A DNA stretch of 64,000 nucleotides. Origin: Flavobacterium psychrophilum. Its GTDB lineage: Bacteria > Bacteroidota > Bacteroidia > Flavobacteriales > Flavobacteriaceae. Location: positions 62,001 to 126,000 of the forward strand of contig CAMAWT010000006.1 in NCBI GenBank assembly GCA_945862065.1. The letters run 5' to 3'. The notes under the pieces were generated by a model, which worked only from the letters and a program-made list of their open reading frames with translations, was not told the origin of the DNA and ran no database searches. Of this stretch, positions 18,463 to 26,755 are shown piece after piece. How positions within the stretch are numbered: the first letter of the stretch is position 1; each line of letters opens with the position of its first letter. A program made the translations under genes and the position numbers.

Positions 18463-19005
18463 ATGAAAGTAACAAATGAATTTTTAATTCCCTTTATCGG
18501 ATTAAAGTTAGGTAAACATCATTTTGAATTTCAAATAAATAAAAAGTTCATTGAAGATTTTGATTATCATGAATTTGAAGATTGTGATATCAAAATAGCG
18601 ATAGTTTTAGAAAAAAAGAGCACCCTTTTGGAACTCGATTTTAAACAAAAAGGAACCGTTCATGTTCCATGTGACTTGACTAACGAAATGTTTGATTTGC
18701 CTGTAAAAGCAAAATTACATTTGGTAGTTCAGTTTGGAGATGATTTTAATAATGATAATGAAGAGTTATTAATTTTGCCTCATGGAGAACACCAATTGGA
18801 TGTTTCACAGTACATTTATGAAATGATTGTGTTGAGCGTTCCATTCAAAAGAGTCCATCCAGGAATCAAAGATGGTTCTTTAAATACAGAAGCGCTTGAC
18901 AAATTAACGGAGTTATCATTCAAAGAAAAGAAGCAAAATAATATTAAACAAGAAGAAATTGACCCAAGATGGGACAAGTTAAAACAACTATTAACGGATA
19001 AATAA
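18463..19005 (+). CDS. DUF177 (YceD-like) protein
   Basis: A 180-residue acidic protein of the DUF177/YceD family, usually encoded directly before the ribosomal protein L32 gene as here (9-base gap). YceD homologues are implicated in 23S rRNA accumulation. The family pattern is seen in the beta-rich N-terminal half and LVVQFGDDFNNDNEELL, followed by a helical segment ending with DPRWDKLKQLL. In this Bacteroidota version the usual cysteines are reduced; only VPCDL and the EDCD segment carry one each. Confidence 0.9.
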   Translation: MKVTNEFLIPFIGLKLGKHHFEFQINKKFIEDFDYHEFEDCDIKIAIVLEKKSTLLELDFKQKGTVHVPCDLTNEMFDLPVKAKLHLVVQFGDDFNNDNEELLILPHGEHQLDVSQYIYEMIVLSVPFKRVHPGIKDGSLNTEALDKLTELSFKEKKQNNIKQEEIDPRWDKLKQLLTDK

Positions 19006-19014
19006 TATAGTAAA

Positions 19015-19209
19015 ATGGCACATCCTAAGAGAAAAATCTCCAAAACAAGAAGAGATAAAAGAAGAACACATTACAAAGCAACAGCTGCAACCATTGCAAC
19101 TTGCCCAATAACAGGTGAGGCACATTTGTACCACAGAGCTTACTGGCATGAAGGCAAAATGTATTACAGAGGTCAAGTAGTTATTGACAAATCAGTAGTT
19201 GAAATTTAA
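19015..19209 (+). CDS. rpmF: 50S ribosomal protein L32
   Basis: A 64-residue basic protein beginning [20 protein letters not shown], the L32 signature. A single cysteine remains in the former zinc-site region (TCPITGEAH), so this is a version lacking the full CxxC pair. Co-transcribed with DUF177 and followed by a strong terminator. Confidence 0.96.
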   Translation: MAHPKRKISKTRRDKRRTHYKATAATIATCPITGEAHLYHRAYWHEGKMYYRGQVVIDKSVVEI

Positions 19210-19230
19210 TATATTTTACTATTAAAATAT

Positions 19231-19260
19231 AAACTCTCACTCATTTGTGAGAGTTTTTTG
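19231..19260 (+). terminator. Intrinsic terminator after rpmF
   Basis: Perfect 10-bp stem AAACTCTCAC / GTGAGAGTTT, loop TCATTT, then a T-run. Confidence 0.88.
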
Positions 19261-19310
19261 TTTTATTATTTTTCAAATTTTATTATTACTTAATTATTTT
19301 TTGTAATTTC

Positions 19311-19348
19311 AACCTCTCAAAAAAGCATTATTTTTTTGAGGTTTTTAA
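19311..19348 (+). terminator. Possible attenuator hairpin before fabH
   Basis: AACCTC-t-CAAAAAA (19311-19324) can pair with TTTTTTTGAGGTT (19331-19343), followed by TTT. It ends about ten bases before the fabH ATG, so it lies in or next to the leader rather than after a gene. It could be a second terminator or a leader structure. Confidence 0.35.
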
Positions 19349-19357
19349 AACAATAAC

Positions 19358-20347
19358 ATGAATAAAATTACCGCAGCAATTACCGCAGTTGGAGGATATG
19401 TCCCAGATTTTGTACTATCTAATAAAGTACTAGAAACATTGGTTGACACCAATGATGAATGGATTTTAACAAGAACCGGTATCTCTGAAAGAAGATTGCT
19501 GAAAGAACCAGGCAAAGGAACTTCTTACCTTGCTATAAAAGCCGCTCAAGACTTAATTAAAAGAAAAAACATCAACCCAGCCGAAATAGATTTACTCATT
19601 ATGGCAACCACAACACCCGACCTGCCCGTTGCAGCAACAGGGGTTTTTGTAGCTACTCAAATCGGTGCCGTTAACGCTTTCTCATTCGACCTTCAAGCAG
19701 CATGTTCTAGCTTCCTTTTCGGAATGTCAACGGCTGCAGCTTACATAGAATCAGGCAAGTACAAAAAAGTATTATTAATAGGTGCAGATAAAATGTCGTC
19801 AATCGTAGATTACACAGACAGAGCAACTTGTATCATCTTTGGCGATGGAGCAGGAGCGGCATTGTTTGAACCAAATCACGAAGGATTGGGCGTTCAAGAT
19901 GAAATTTTAGTGTCTGATGGTATCGGTAGAGAATATCTAAAAATAGATGCTGGTGGATCGATTTTGCCGACTTCAAAAGATACCGTAGCAAATGGTCAAC
20001 ACTGTGTTCATCAAGACGGGAAAACCGTTTTTAAATATGCCGTTTCAGGTATGGCAGACGTTAGCGAGAAAATCATGCAACGCAACCATCTTGCAAATGT
20101 TGATGTAAATTGGTTGATAGCTCATCAGGCAAATAAAAGAATAATCGACGCTACAGCTTCCAGAATGGGAGTTGATGAAGATAAAGTATTAATTAATATT
20201 CAAAAATACGGAAATACAACTTCAGCAACCTTACCTTTGCTGTTAAGTGATTTTGAAAGTAAATTTAAAAAAGGTGACAATCTCATCTTTGCAGCCTTTG
20301 GTGGCGGATTTACATGGGGCTCTATTTATTTAAAATGGGCTTATTAA
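19358..20347 (+). CDS. fabH: Beta-ketoacyl-ACP synthase III
   Basis: Starts fatty-acid synthesis by condensing acetyl-CoA with malonyl-ACP. The thiolase-fold catalytic triad is visible: Cys116 in DLQAACSSFLFG, His in WLIAHQANKRII and Asn in KYGNTTSATLPL. The 329 residues match FabH, and the C-terminal FAAFGGGFTWGSIYLKW is typical. It lies in the common bacterial order yceD-rpmF-(plsX)-fabH, but without plsX, and leads into accB and accC. Confidence 0.96.
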   Translation: MNKITAAITAVGGYVPDFVLSNKVLETLVDTNDEWILTRTGISERRLLKEPGKGTSYLAIKAAQDLIKRKNINPAEIDLLIMATTTPDLPVAATGVFVATQIGAVNAFSFDLQAACSSFLFGMSTAAAYIESGKYKKVLLIGADKMSSIVDYTDRATCIIFGDGAGAALFEPNHEGLGVQDEILVSDGIGREYLKIDAGGSILPTSKDTVANGQHCVHQDGKTVFKYAVSGMADVSEKIMQRNHLANVDVNWLIAHQANKRIIDATASRMGVDEDKVLINIQKYGNTTSATLPLLLSDFESKFKKGDNLIFAAFGGGFTWGSIYLKWAY

Positions 20348-20379
20348 ACGAAAGACAAATTAACTAAATAACAATAATT

Positions 20380-20850
20380 ATGGATTTAAAAGAAATTCAA
20401 GCACTAATTAAATTTGTTGCAAACACAGGTGTAGCCGAAGTAAAACTTGAAACTGGCGATGTAAAAATTACCATTAAAACTACTTTAGAAAACGCAGCTC
20501 CAGAAGTAACTTATGTGCAACAAGCTCCTGCTCAAGTAGCAATCCCAGCTGCTACACAAACTCAAGTTACAGCAACTCCTGAAGCTCCTGCAGCAGACGA
20601 TAATGCTAAATATGTAACCATAAAATCACCTATGATTGGTACTTTCTACAGAAAACCAGCTCCAGATAAAGCCGTGTTTACAGAAGTTGGAAGCACAATC
20701 CAAAAAGGAGATGTTCTTTGCGTTATTGAAGCTATGAAATTATTCAACGAAATCGAGGCTGAAATTTCAGGTAAAATCGTTAAAATTTTAGTTGACGATA
20801 TGTCACCAGTTGAATTTGATCAACCATTATTTTTAGTTGATCCATCTTAA
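20380..20850 (+). CDS. accB: Acetyl-CoA carboxylase biotin carboxyl carrier protein
   Basis: Carrier subunit of acetyl-CoA carboxylase. An N-terminal helical domain (1-40) is joined by an Ala/Pro/Gln-rich linker (about 41-75) to a C-terminal biotinyl domain with the thumb-like IKSPMIGTFYRKPAPD segment. The biotinylation motif is EAMKL (Lys120). Length (156) and domain order are normal. It needs biotin, whose synthesis genes occur elsewhere in this window. It is 32 bases after fabH and likely in the same operon with accC. Confidence 0.96.
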   Translation: MDLKEIQALIKFVANTGVAEVKLETGDVKITIKTTLENAAPEVTYVQQAPAQVAIPAATQTQVTATPEAPAADDNAKYVTIKSPMIGTFYRKPAPDKAVFTEVGSTIQKGDVLCVIEAMKLFNEIEAEISGKIVKILVDDMSPVEFDQPLFLVDPS

Positions 20851-20852
20851 TA

Positions 20853-20934
20853 AAGTTAGAAGTTAGAGGTTAGAAGTTAGAAGTTTTTCTATCTTCCAAA
20901 TTGTCTAATTGACACAATGTCTAATTATCTAATT
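20853..20934. repeat. Degenerate short tandem repeats between accB and accC
   Basis: Four imperfect copies of GTTAGAA/G in a row, then a block of TGTCTAATTGACACAATG and TCTAATTATCTAATT units. It fills almost the whole 92-bp gap between two genes of one complex. Confidence 0.65.
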
Positions 20935-20942
20935 AAAAAAAT

Positions 20943-22289
20943 ATGTTTAAAAAAATACTAATTGCAAATAGAGGCGAAATAGCATTACGTGTTATTAGAA
21001 CCTGCAAAGAAATGGGCATTAAAACTGTTGCGGTTTATTCAACAGCTGATGCCGAAAGCTTACACGTAAAATTTGCCGACGAAGCCGTTTGTATCGGGCC
21101 AGCTCCAAGTAATTTATCCTACTTGAAAATGTCCAATATCATTGCAGCAGCAGAAATTACCAATGCAGACGCTATTCATCCAGGTTACGGATTCCTTTCA
21201 GAAAATGCTAAATTTTCTAAAATTTGTCAAGAACACGGCATCAAATTTATTGGCGCATCGCCAGAAATGATTGATAGAATGGGCGACAAAGCTTCGGCTA
21301 AATCTACCATGAAAGCAGCAGGAGTGCCCTGTGTTCCTGGTTCTGAAGGAATTTTAGAATCTTTTGAACAAACCCAAACCTTAGCCAAAGAAATGGGCTA
21401 TCCTGTAATGCTCAAAGCAACTGCAGGTGGTGGAGGTAAAGGAATGCGCGCCGTTTGGAAAGAAGATGAATTATTAAAAGCTTGGGAAAGCGCTCGTCAA
21501 GAAGCTGCAGCAGCATTCGGAAACGACGGTATGTACCTTGAAAAATTAATCGAAGAACCTCGCCATATTGAAATACAAGTTATTGGAGATTCGTATGGAA
21601 AAGCCTGTCACCTTTCAGAAAGAGATTGCTCAGTACAACGTCGTCACCAAAAACTTACCGAAGAAACACCATCGCCATTCATGACTGATGAACTTCGCAA
21701 TAAAATGGGTGAAGCCGCAGTAAAAGCAGCCGAATACATTAAATATGAAGGCGCCGGAACGGTAGAATTTTTGGTTGACAAACACCGCAACTTCTACTTC
21801 ATGGAAATGAACACACGTATCCAAGTAGAGCACCCAATAACCGAGCAAGTAATTGATTACGACCTTATTCGTGAGCAAATTATGGTAGCAGCCGGCATTC
21901 CAATTTCGGGTAAAAATTACTTCCCAAATTTGCACGCTATCGAATGCCGAATCAATGCCGAAGATCCGTACAACGATTTTCGTCCATCGCCAGGTAAAAT
22001 TACCGTTTTGCACTCGCCAGGAGGTCACGGAGTACGACTGGATACGCACGTTTACGCAGGTTACACCATTCCGCCCAACTACGATTCGATGATTGCAAAA
22101 CTCATCACAACGGCACAAACAAGAGAAGAAGCCATCAACAAAATGAAACGCGCCCTAGACGAGTTTTATATAGAAGGCATCAAAACCACCATACCGTTCC
22201 ACAGACAATTGATGGACGAACCCGATTATGTGGCAGGAAACTACACCACAAAATTCATGGAATCATTCAAAATGAAAGATAAAGAATAA
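20943..22289 (+). CDS. accC: Biotin carboxylase, acetyl-CoA carboxylase subunit
   Basis: ATP-grasp enzyme that carboxylates the biotin on AccB. Domains in order: N-terminal preATP-grasp ([20 protein letters not shown]), central ATP-grasp with the glycine-rich [12 protein letters not shown] loop and [15 protein letters not shown] catalytic/biotin segment, and the C-terminal barrel-sandwich domain ([20 protein letters not shown]). The 448 residues are complete. A strong terminator follows at once. Confidence 0.97.
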   Translation: MFKKILIANRGEIALRVIRTCKEMGIKTVAVYSTADAESLHVKFADEAVCIGPAPSNLSYLKMSNIIAAAEITNADAIHPGYGFLSENAKFSKICQEHGIKFIGASPEMIDRMGDKASAKSTMKAAGVPCVPGSEGILESFEQTQTLAKEMGYPVMLKATAGGGGKGMRAVWKEDELLKAWESARQEAAAAFGNDGMYLEKLIEEPRHIEIQVIGDSYGKACHLSERDCSVQRRHQKLTEETPSPFMTDELRNKMGEAAVKAAEYIKYEGAGTVEFLVDKHRNFYFMEMNTRIQVEHPITEQVIDYDLIREQIMVAAGIPISGKNYFPNLHAIECRINAEDPYNDFRPSPGKITVLHSPGGHGVRLDTHVYAGYTIPPNYDSMIAKLITTAQTREEAINKMKRALDEFYIEGIKTTIPFHRQLMDEPDYVAGNYTTKFMESFKMKDKE

Positions 22290-22293
22290 TACA

Positions 22294-22322
22294 AAAACCG
22301 CTTTTAGAAGCGGTTTTTTTTT
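22294..22322 (+). terminator. Intrinsic terminator after accC
   Basis: Perfect 10-bp stem AAAACCGCTT / AAGCGGTTTT, four-base loop, then at least eight Ts, starting four bases after the stop codon. Confidence 0.9.
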
Positions 22323-22360
22323 GCGCACAACTTCCAACTTCACACTGTTTTTTATCATTT

Positions 22361-22509
22361 GGGCATGCCCTTGTTGCAGACAATTCACAAACCAAAAGTT
22401 CGTATATCTTAGCAACAAGGTCGGGCTTTCGGCTGTATCTTTTTCTTGCCCCAAACCAGCACAGCCGCACGGGGGCAAGAAAAAGGATGCCGCCTCTATC
22501 CCTCATGCG
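22361..22509 (+). repeat. REP-like intergenic element, copy C
   Basis: The clearest copy. GGGCATGCC leads into hairpin 1 (CCTTGTTGC 22369-22377 with GCAACAAGG 22412-22420). The conserved TCGGGCTTTCGGCTGT follows, then hairpin 2 (ATCTTTTTCTTGCCCC 22437-22452 with GGGGCAAGAAAAAGGAT 22472-22488). It ends with GCCGCCTCTATCCCTCATGCG. Copy E at 54522-54667 is its close relative in reverse orientation, including the loop AAACCAGCAC. Confidence 0.85.
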
Positions 22510-22677
22510 CGTTTACGGTAGATAGTTTAATAAGGTTAATATGTTTGTGGGGATTATTAGGTTTATGGGGTTCCAACCTTGAAAGGGTTTTTACTAACAA
22601 ACAAAATGTCTTGAAAAAATGAGGATGAGTGCTTCTAATTTTAAAAAAGCATAAAATATTTTGGTATTTTGTGTCGT

Positions 22678-23121
22678 TTATTTTCTCTTGGTTGCAAAAA
22701 ATTCCTTCATCAGTTGTGCACATTCATTGGCTAAAACACCAGAAACCACTTCGGTTTTTGGATGGAGTTGCGTGCCTAGTTTGGTATAGCCTCTTTGGTC
22801 GTCGGTGGCGCCATACACAATTTTTGAAATCTGACTCCAATAAAGCGCGCCTGCGCACATTTGGCACGGTTCTAAGGTTACGTACAAAGTGCAATTTTTG
22901 AGGTATTTGCCACCCAAAAAATTGGCTGCTGCCGTGATGGATTGCATTTCGGCATGCGCCGTAACATCGTGCAAAAGTTCGGTTAAATTGTGGCTTTTGG
23001 CAATTATTTTATTTTCGATTACAACAATGGCCCCAACGGGAATTTCGCCTTTTTCAAAAGCAATTTCAGCTTCTTGAAGGGCTTTTTTCATAAAATACTC
23101 GTCGGTGAATAGGTTTTCCAT
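22678..23121 (-). CDS. tadA: tRNA-specific adenosine deaminase / nucleoside deaminase
   Basis: Zinc-dependent deaminase of the CDA fold. TadA converts adenosine-34 of tRNA-Arg(ACG) to inosine. The motifs are HAEMQSI (His56, Glu58) and PCQMCAGAL (Cys86, Cys89), which bind zinc and carry the proton-shuttling Glu. VGAIVV and GGKYLKNCTLYVTLEPC around them match TadA. The 147 residues are typical. A related guanine or cytosine deaminase cannot be fully excluded without alignment, but TadA is the best fit. It is divergent from dxs. Confidence 0.88.
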   Translation of the reverse strand: MENLFTDEYFMKKALQEAEIAFEKGEIPVGAIVVIENKIIAKSHNLTELLHDVTAHAEMQSITAAANFLGGKYLKNCTLYVTLEPCQMCAGALYWSQISKIVYGATDDQRGYTKLGTQLHPKTEVVSGVLANECAQLMKEFFATKRK

Positions 23122-23160
23122 GAAGCAAAAATACGATATTCATTGTTAATACTTTGTGGG

Positions 23161-23219
23161 TATAATTACAATTATTCATTACCCATTTTCAATTATCCAT
23201 TTTCAATTATTAATTGTAA
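23161..23219. repeat. Degenerate AATTATCCATTTTC tandem repeats upstream of dxs
   Basis: Three imperfect units around ATTACCCATTTTCA, ATTATCCATTTTCA and ATTATTAATTGT in tandem between tadA and dxs. A similar style of simple repeat occurs at 5281-5340. Confidence 0.5.
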
Positions 23220-23225
23220 ATACCG

Positions 23226-23233
23226 TAACTTTG
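23226..23233 (+). promoter_or_regulatory. Promoter core of dxs
   Basis: TAACTTTG fits TAnnTTTG and ends 14 bases before the ATG at 23248. It supports that start over the in-frame ATG at 23143. No clear TTG element is visible upstream. Confidence 0.5.
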
Positions 23234-23247
23234 CTTTTTTAATTCAC

Positions 23248-25014
23248 ATGAAAAGCAACCTTCTTCAATATATCAATTCTCCTTCTGATTTAAGAAAATT
23301 GGAAACCACTCAATTGCCAGCTCTAGCTGCGGAATTGCGGAAGTTTATCATCAATATTGTTGCCACTAAAGAAGGTCACCTTGGCGCAAGTTTGGGTGTG
23401 GTCGAGCTCACCATTGCGTTGCATTATGTGTTTAATACGCCCAATGATTTATTGGTTTGGGATGTTGGCCATCAGGCGTATGGGCATAAAATTCTTACGG
23501 GCAGAAGAGAAGTTTTTGCAACCAACAGACAATTAAACGGTATTTCTGGTTTTCCAAAACGATCAGAAAGTAACTATGATTCTTTTGGAGTTGGTCACTC
23601 GTCCACTTCTATTTCTGCGGCTTTAGGGATGGCTATGGCGTCCAAACTTCAGGGTATTGATAAACAACATATTGCAGTTATTGGCGATGCCTCTATTGCA
23701 AGCGGTATGGCGTTTGAAGGATTGAATCATGCGGGCGTTTCGGATGCTAATTTATTGGTAATTTTAAATGATAATGCCATAGGAATTGACCCGAGTGTTG
23801 GCGCTTTGAAAAATTATTTAACCTCGGTTAAAGAAGGGAAAAACCCACGCCAAAACAACATGATTAAGTCACTCAATTTTGACTATTCTGGACCTATTGA
23901 TGGACATGATATACCCGCATTAATCGCCGAATTAAAGCGGTTGCAAAAAACGAAAGGCCCTAAATTTCTTCATATAATTACCACCAAAGGAAAAGGTTTA
24001 TTGCAGGCAGAAAACGATCAAGTAACCTATCATGCACCAGGAAAATTTGATGCACAAACTGGCGAAATATATTTAAAAAACGATGAAAATATTCCGCCAA
24101 AATTTCAAGATGTATTTGGTTTAACATTGCTTGAATTAGCCACTTCAAACCCTAAAATTATTGGAATAACTCCGGCAATGCCCTCTGGGAGTTCGTTAAA
24201 GTTCATGATGGATGCTTTTCCCAATCGTGCTTTTGATGTGGGAATTGCAGAGCAACACGCCGTTACATTGGCAGCCGGAATGGCAACGCAAGGAATGGTG
24301 GTTTTTTGCGCCATTTATTCTACTTTTTTACAACGTGCCTATGATCAAGTAATTCATGATGTTGCCTTACAAAATTTACCCGTTATTTTTTGTATTGATA
24401 GAGCAGGATTGGTTGGCGAAGACGGCGCTACCCATCACGGAGTGTTTGATTTAGCTTATTTGCGATGTATTCCGAACCTGATTATTTATGCTCCAAAAGA
24501 TGAAATTGCCCTCAGAAATATCTTGTACACAGCATCACTTGGGCTTAATCATCCCATAGCCATTCGTTATCCAAGAGGCAGAGGAAGTATTGTTAACTGG
24601 CAACAGCCGTTTGAAAAAATAGAAATTGGCAAGGCAAATCAATTAAAAAGCGGATCTAAAATTGCCGTTTTATCAACAGGTTTTATTGGTAAAAATGTTA
24701 CTCTTGCACTTGAAAAAACGGAAAACGCATCTTTGTTTTCGCACTTTGATTTTGGTTTTATAAAACCGTTAGATGAGGTCAGTTTACATGCTATTTTTGA
24801 ACAATATGATGCAATTATAACCCTAGAAGACGGTGTTATTTCTGGCGGATTTGGTAGTGGTATTGCTGAATTTTCAAAACAAAACCAGTATGCAACTCCT
24901 ATTAGAATGCTGGGTGTGCCCGATGCTTTTATCGATCAAGGCACCATAGAGCAACAACAACAAATGTGCGGCATTGATGTTGTGAGTTTGCAAATGTTGT
25001 TTTCTTCTTATTAA
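23248..25014 (+). CDS. dxs: 1-deoxy-D-xylulose-5-phosphate synthase
   Basis: Thiamine-diphosphate enzyme making DXP from pyruvate and glyceraldehyde-3-phosphate, the entry to the MEP isoprenoid pathway and to pyridoxal and thiamine synthesis in some bacteria. Motifs: KEGHLGASLGVVELT, DVGHQAYGHKILTGR, VGHSSTSISAALGMA, the TDP site GDASIASGMAFEGLNHAG...NDN, then DVGIAEQHAV and RAGLVGEDGATHHG of the pyrimidine domain. Start at ATG 23248 (589 residues) is set by the promoter core; the frame is open 35 codons further upstream through low-complexity DNA. It is slightly shorter than the ~620-residue proteobacterial enzymes. Confidence 0.95.
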   Translation: MKSNLLQYINSPSDLRKLETTQLPALAAELRKFIINIVATKEGHLGASLGVVELTIALHYVFNTPNDLLVWDVGHQAYGHKILTGRREVFATNRQLNGISGFPKRSESNYDSFGVGHSSTSISAALGMAMASKLQGIDKQHIAVIGDASIASGMAFEGLNHAGVSDANLLVILNDNAIGIDPSVGALKNYLTSVKEGKNPRQNNMIKSLNFDYSGPIDGHDIPALIAELKRLQKTKGPKFLHIITTKGKGLLQAENDQVTYHAPGKFDAQTGEIYLKNDENIPPKFQDVFGLTLLELATSNPKIIGITPAMPSGSSLKFMMDAFPNRAFDVGIAEQHAVTLAAGMATQGMVVFCAIYSTFLQRAYDQVIHDVALQNLPVIFCIDRAGLVGEDGATHHGVFDLAYLRCIPNLIIYAPKDEIALRNILYTASLGLNHPIAIRYPRGRGSIVNWQQPFEKIEIGKANQLKSGSKIAVLSTGFIGKNVTLALEKTENASLFSHFDFGFIKPLDEVSLHAIFEQYDAIITLEDGVISGGFGSGIAEFSKQNQYATPIRMLGVPDAFIDQGTIEQQQQMCGIDVVSLQMLFSSY

Positions 25015-25455
25015 TTATTATAGAAAGAATATTAAAAAAACATTGGATATTACAAAAATATAATGGATTAAATTTATAGAAGTGTGTAACCAATACATTA
25101 GCATTTAGATTATTAAAAACTAATTTTAGCTTTTTACTTTTCGATTTTGTGACCAAAAGGATTGGGCATTTTCCCAGCCTTATTCCCGTTTTTCGCTACA
25201 ATCTTTTTGTTTTTGAAAAAAAAACAAAAAGGATTTCCGCTGCACCCGGGGGTAAGCCTCCAACTATTGGCATTTTCCAAACTTTTGGGATTTTTTGAAT
25301 ATCCTACTATTTTACTTATTTTTGATGAAAATAAATAAAAACAAATATTGTTTTAAAGTTATTTGCAAAAAAAGAATAAAGAAGCAAATACTTTACTGTT
25401 TTCTATAGTTAGCAGCTATTTTTGCTCATCTAAAACTTAAATATTCTTTAAGAAA
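25015..25455. other. Intergenic region with REP-like element
   Basis: 441 bases with copy D of the REP-like family (25164-25258). The rest is AT-rich and contains no gene I can support. Confidence 0.6.
25164..25258 (+). repeat. REP-like intergenic element, copy D
   Basis: Starts GGGCATTTTCCC, then ATTCCCGTTTTTCGCTACA, and hairpin 2 with arms ATCTTTTTGTTTTT (25201-25214) and AAAAACAAAAAGGAT (25220-25234), then TTCCGCTGCACCCGGGGG. It has the same layout as copies B and C with different arms. Confidence 0.7.
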
Positions 25456-26055
25456 ATGAATTACTCTAAAATTGCAAAACAATTAATTGAATTAAAAAAT
25501 GCGGACTTAATGTTTAGAGAAAAACTCATTAAGAAAAAAAAACTCTCTGAAGGTTACAACCATGAAATGGAAAATCTTCACATTCATCACGCAGAACTAC
25601 TAAATGAAATAATTGATATAATTGGTTTTCCTACAATTGAGAAAGTTGGAATTGAAGCAAGTGAATCGGCTTGGTTAATCATTCAACATGCTATAAGTAA
25701 ACCTGATTTTATGAAAAAATGTTTGAACCTTTTAGAGAATATAATTGTTGAGAACAAAGCTTACGAAAAAAAATTAGCACACCTAACGGATAGAATAGCT
25801 GTGCTAGAAGGAAAGCCTCAATTATATGGTACTCAATTCGATTGGGATAAAAATGGAGAATTAAGTCCCAATACTTCTGATGATTTTTTGAAAGTTAACG
25901 CTCGAAGATTAAAAATTGGGCTTAATACACTTGAAGAACAAACAATAATTATGAGAAAACGAGCAAAAAAAGAAAATCAATCTTTTCCAACAAATTTTAA
26001 TGAAAGAGAGAATGAAATCTATATTTGGAAGAAAAAAGTGGGTTGGATAAAATAA
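25456..26055 (+). CDS. DUF6624-like protein
   Basis: A 199-residue soluble protein, rich in Lys and Glu in its N-terminal 60 residues. The central part has SAWLIIQHAISKPDFMKKCL, then LAHLTDRIAVLEGKPQLYGTQF and a later VNARRLKIGLNTLEEQ. This run (W-x-IIQHA, LTDR, QLYGTQ, N-x-RR-x-x-GL) matches what I know of DUF6624, a family of unknown function found mainly in Actinobacteria and Bacteroidota. It is an isolated gene between two intergenic repeats, so it may be a recent acquisition. Confidence 0.7.
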   Translation: MNYSKIAKQLIELKNADLMFREKLIKKKKLSEGYNHEMENLHIHHAELLNEIIDIIGFPTIEKVGIEASESAWLIIQHAISKPDFMKKCLNLLENIIVENKAYEKKLAHLTDRIAVLEGKPQLYGTQFDWDKNGELSPNTSDDFLKVNARRLKIGLNTLEEQTIIMRKRAKKENQSFPTNFNERENEIYIWKKKVGWIK

Positions 26056-26076
26056 AACACGCAACCCAACTCTACT

Positions 26077-26176
26077 TCGTGCCCACAATCAGTAGTAAGT
26101 TAAAAATAGATAAAAATGGACAAACAAAGAGTAAATATAATTGAGATTGGCACGAGCATGACGCTCGCGCTAGCGG
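26077..26176 (+). repeat. Dispersed ~100-bp repeat, family 2, copy 2
   Basis: Aligns over about 100 bases to the reverse complement of 5575-5673. Its own ends are inverted: CGTGCCcACAATC near the start and GATTGGCACG near the end. A hairpin CGAGC-ATGAC-GCTCG follows, then CGCTAGCGGGG. Confidence 0.7.
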
Positions 26177-26234
26177 GGGGGGTGAGGGAGCTACCAGATG
26201 TACATTAATAATTTGAATAACTTAATTAAGTAAA

Positions 26235-26483
26235 ATGAGTAGAGAAATATTTGATGAAAGAAAAGCTGATTTAGTAAATCTAATAAAAGTTAGTTTAGTG
26301 ACAACATACATTTCTGAACAAGATAGAACATCTTTAATGAGACTTTTAGAGTTGCTCAATCAGTATTCATTTGAAAATAGATTGTATAAAAAAGGATTAC
26401 TGTCTCATACGATTATTGACAGTTTGGAGTTAGATTATTCATTAGGAGAAAAATTTATAAAATTTGACAATGATATAAAATAA
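26235..26483 (+). CDS. Small hypothetical protein
   Basis: An 82-residue, mostly helical, charged protein with no signal or membrane segment. I do not recognise it. It begins 58 bases after the second family-2 repeat and ends before a set of hairpins, so it looks like a small accessory gene. Coding statistics are plausible (balanced charges, normal amino-acid mix) but there is no family evidence. Confidence 0.5.
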   Translation: MSREIFDERKADLVNLIKVSLVTTYISEQDRTSLMRLLELLNQYSFENRLYKKGLLSHTIIDSLELDYSLGEKFIKFDNDIK

Positions 26484-26521
26484 AGTTGCTGCTAAGACGG
26501 AAGCAGGTGCTTACGATGGTG

Positions 26522-26577
26522 TGTCTTGTCATGAAATAGGTTTACATTTTTGTGTGAACTTATTTCAGGACAAGACA
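26522..26577. repeat. 25-bp inverted repeat, possible fused mobile-element ends
   Basis: Arms 26522-26546 and 26553-26577 are complementary at 22 of 25 positions with a TTTTTG loop. The outer ends read TGTCTTGTC. The form resembles a minimal MITE or the two ends of a lost insertion sequence. Confidence 0.55.
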
Positions 26578-26645
26578 GTTGGTTATAGAGATGTTTTTCA
26601 ATTTTGCGTTTTCACAAAAAGTCAACTGAAAAACTAAATGTCAAG

Positions 26646-26716
26646 TATAGCCCCGATAGAGCCGATATCCTCCTGAAGTCCCGTAGGGCGAAGGAGATAA
26701 AGGCGAAAGCGGGACG
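26646..26716 (-). repeat. REP-like intergenic element, copy F (short subtype)
   Basis: Flanks TATAGCCCCGATAGAGCCGATATCC and GGAGATAAAGGCGAAAGCGGGA (each read here in parts) enclose a hairpin CTCCT...CCC-GTA-GGG...AGGAG. The reverse complement lines up with the TCGGGCTTTCGGC...TATCT and GGATGCCGCCTCTATC blocks of copy C. Confidence 0.7.
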
Positions 26717-26755
26717 TGTTTAGATTGAAAAGTAAAATGGGTGCTTCAAAAAAAG

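Noticed and set aside
22263-22723. Several overlapping small frames downstream of accC
   Set aside because: They cover the accC terminator and REP-like copy C. Composition and overlap show that they are by-products of the repeat.
26077-26176. Possible integron attC site
   Set aside because: Small genes separated by ~100-bp structured repeats suggested cassettes, but the GTTRRRY/RYYYAAC core boxes are not at the ends, and no integron integrase is in the window.
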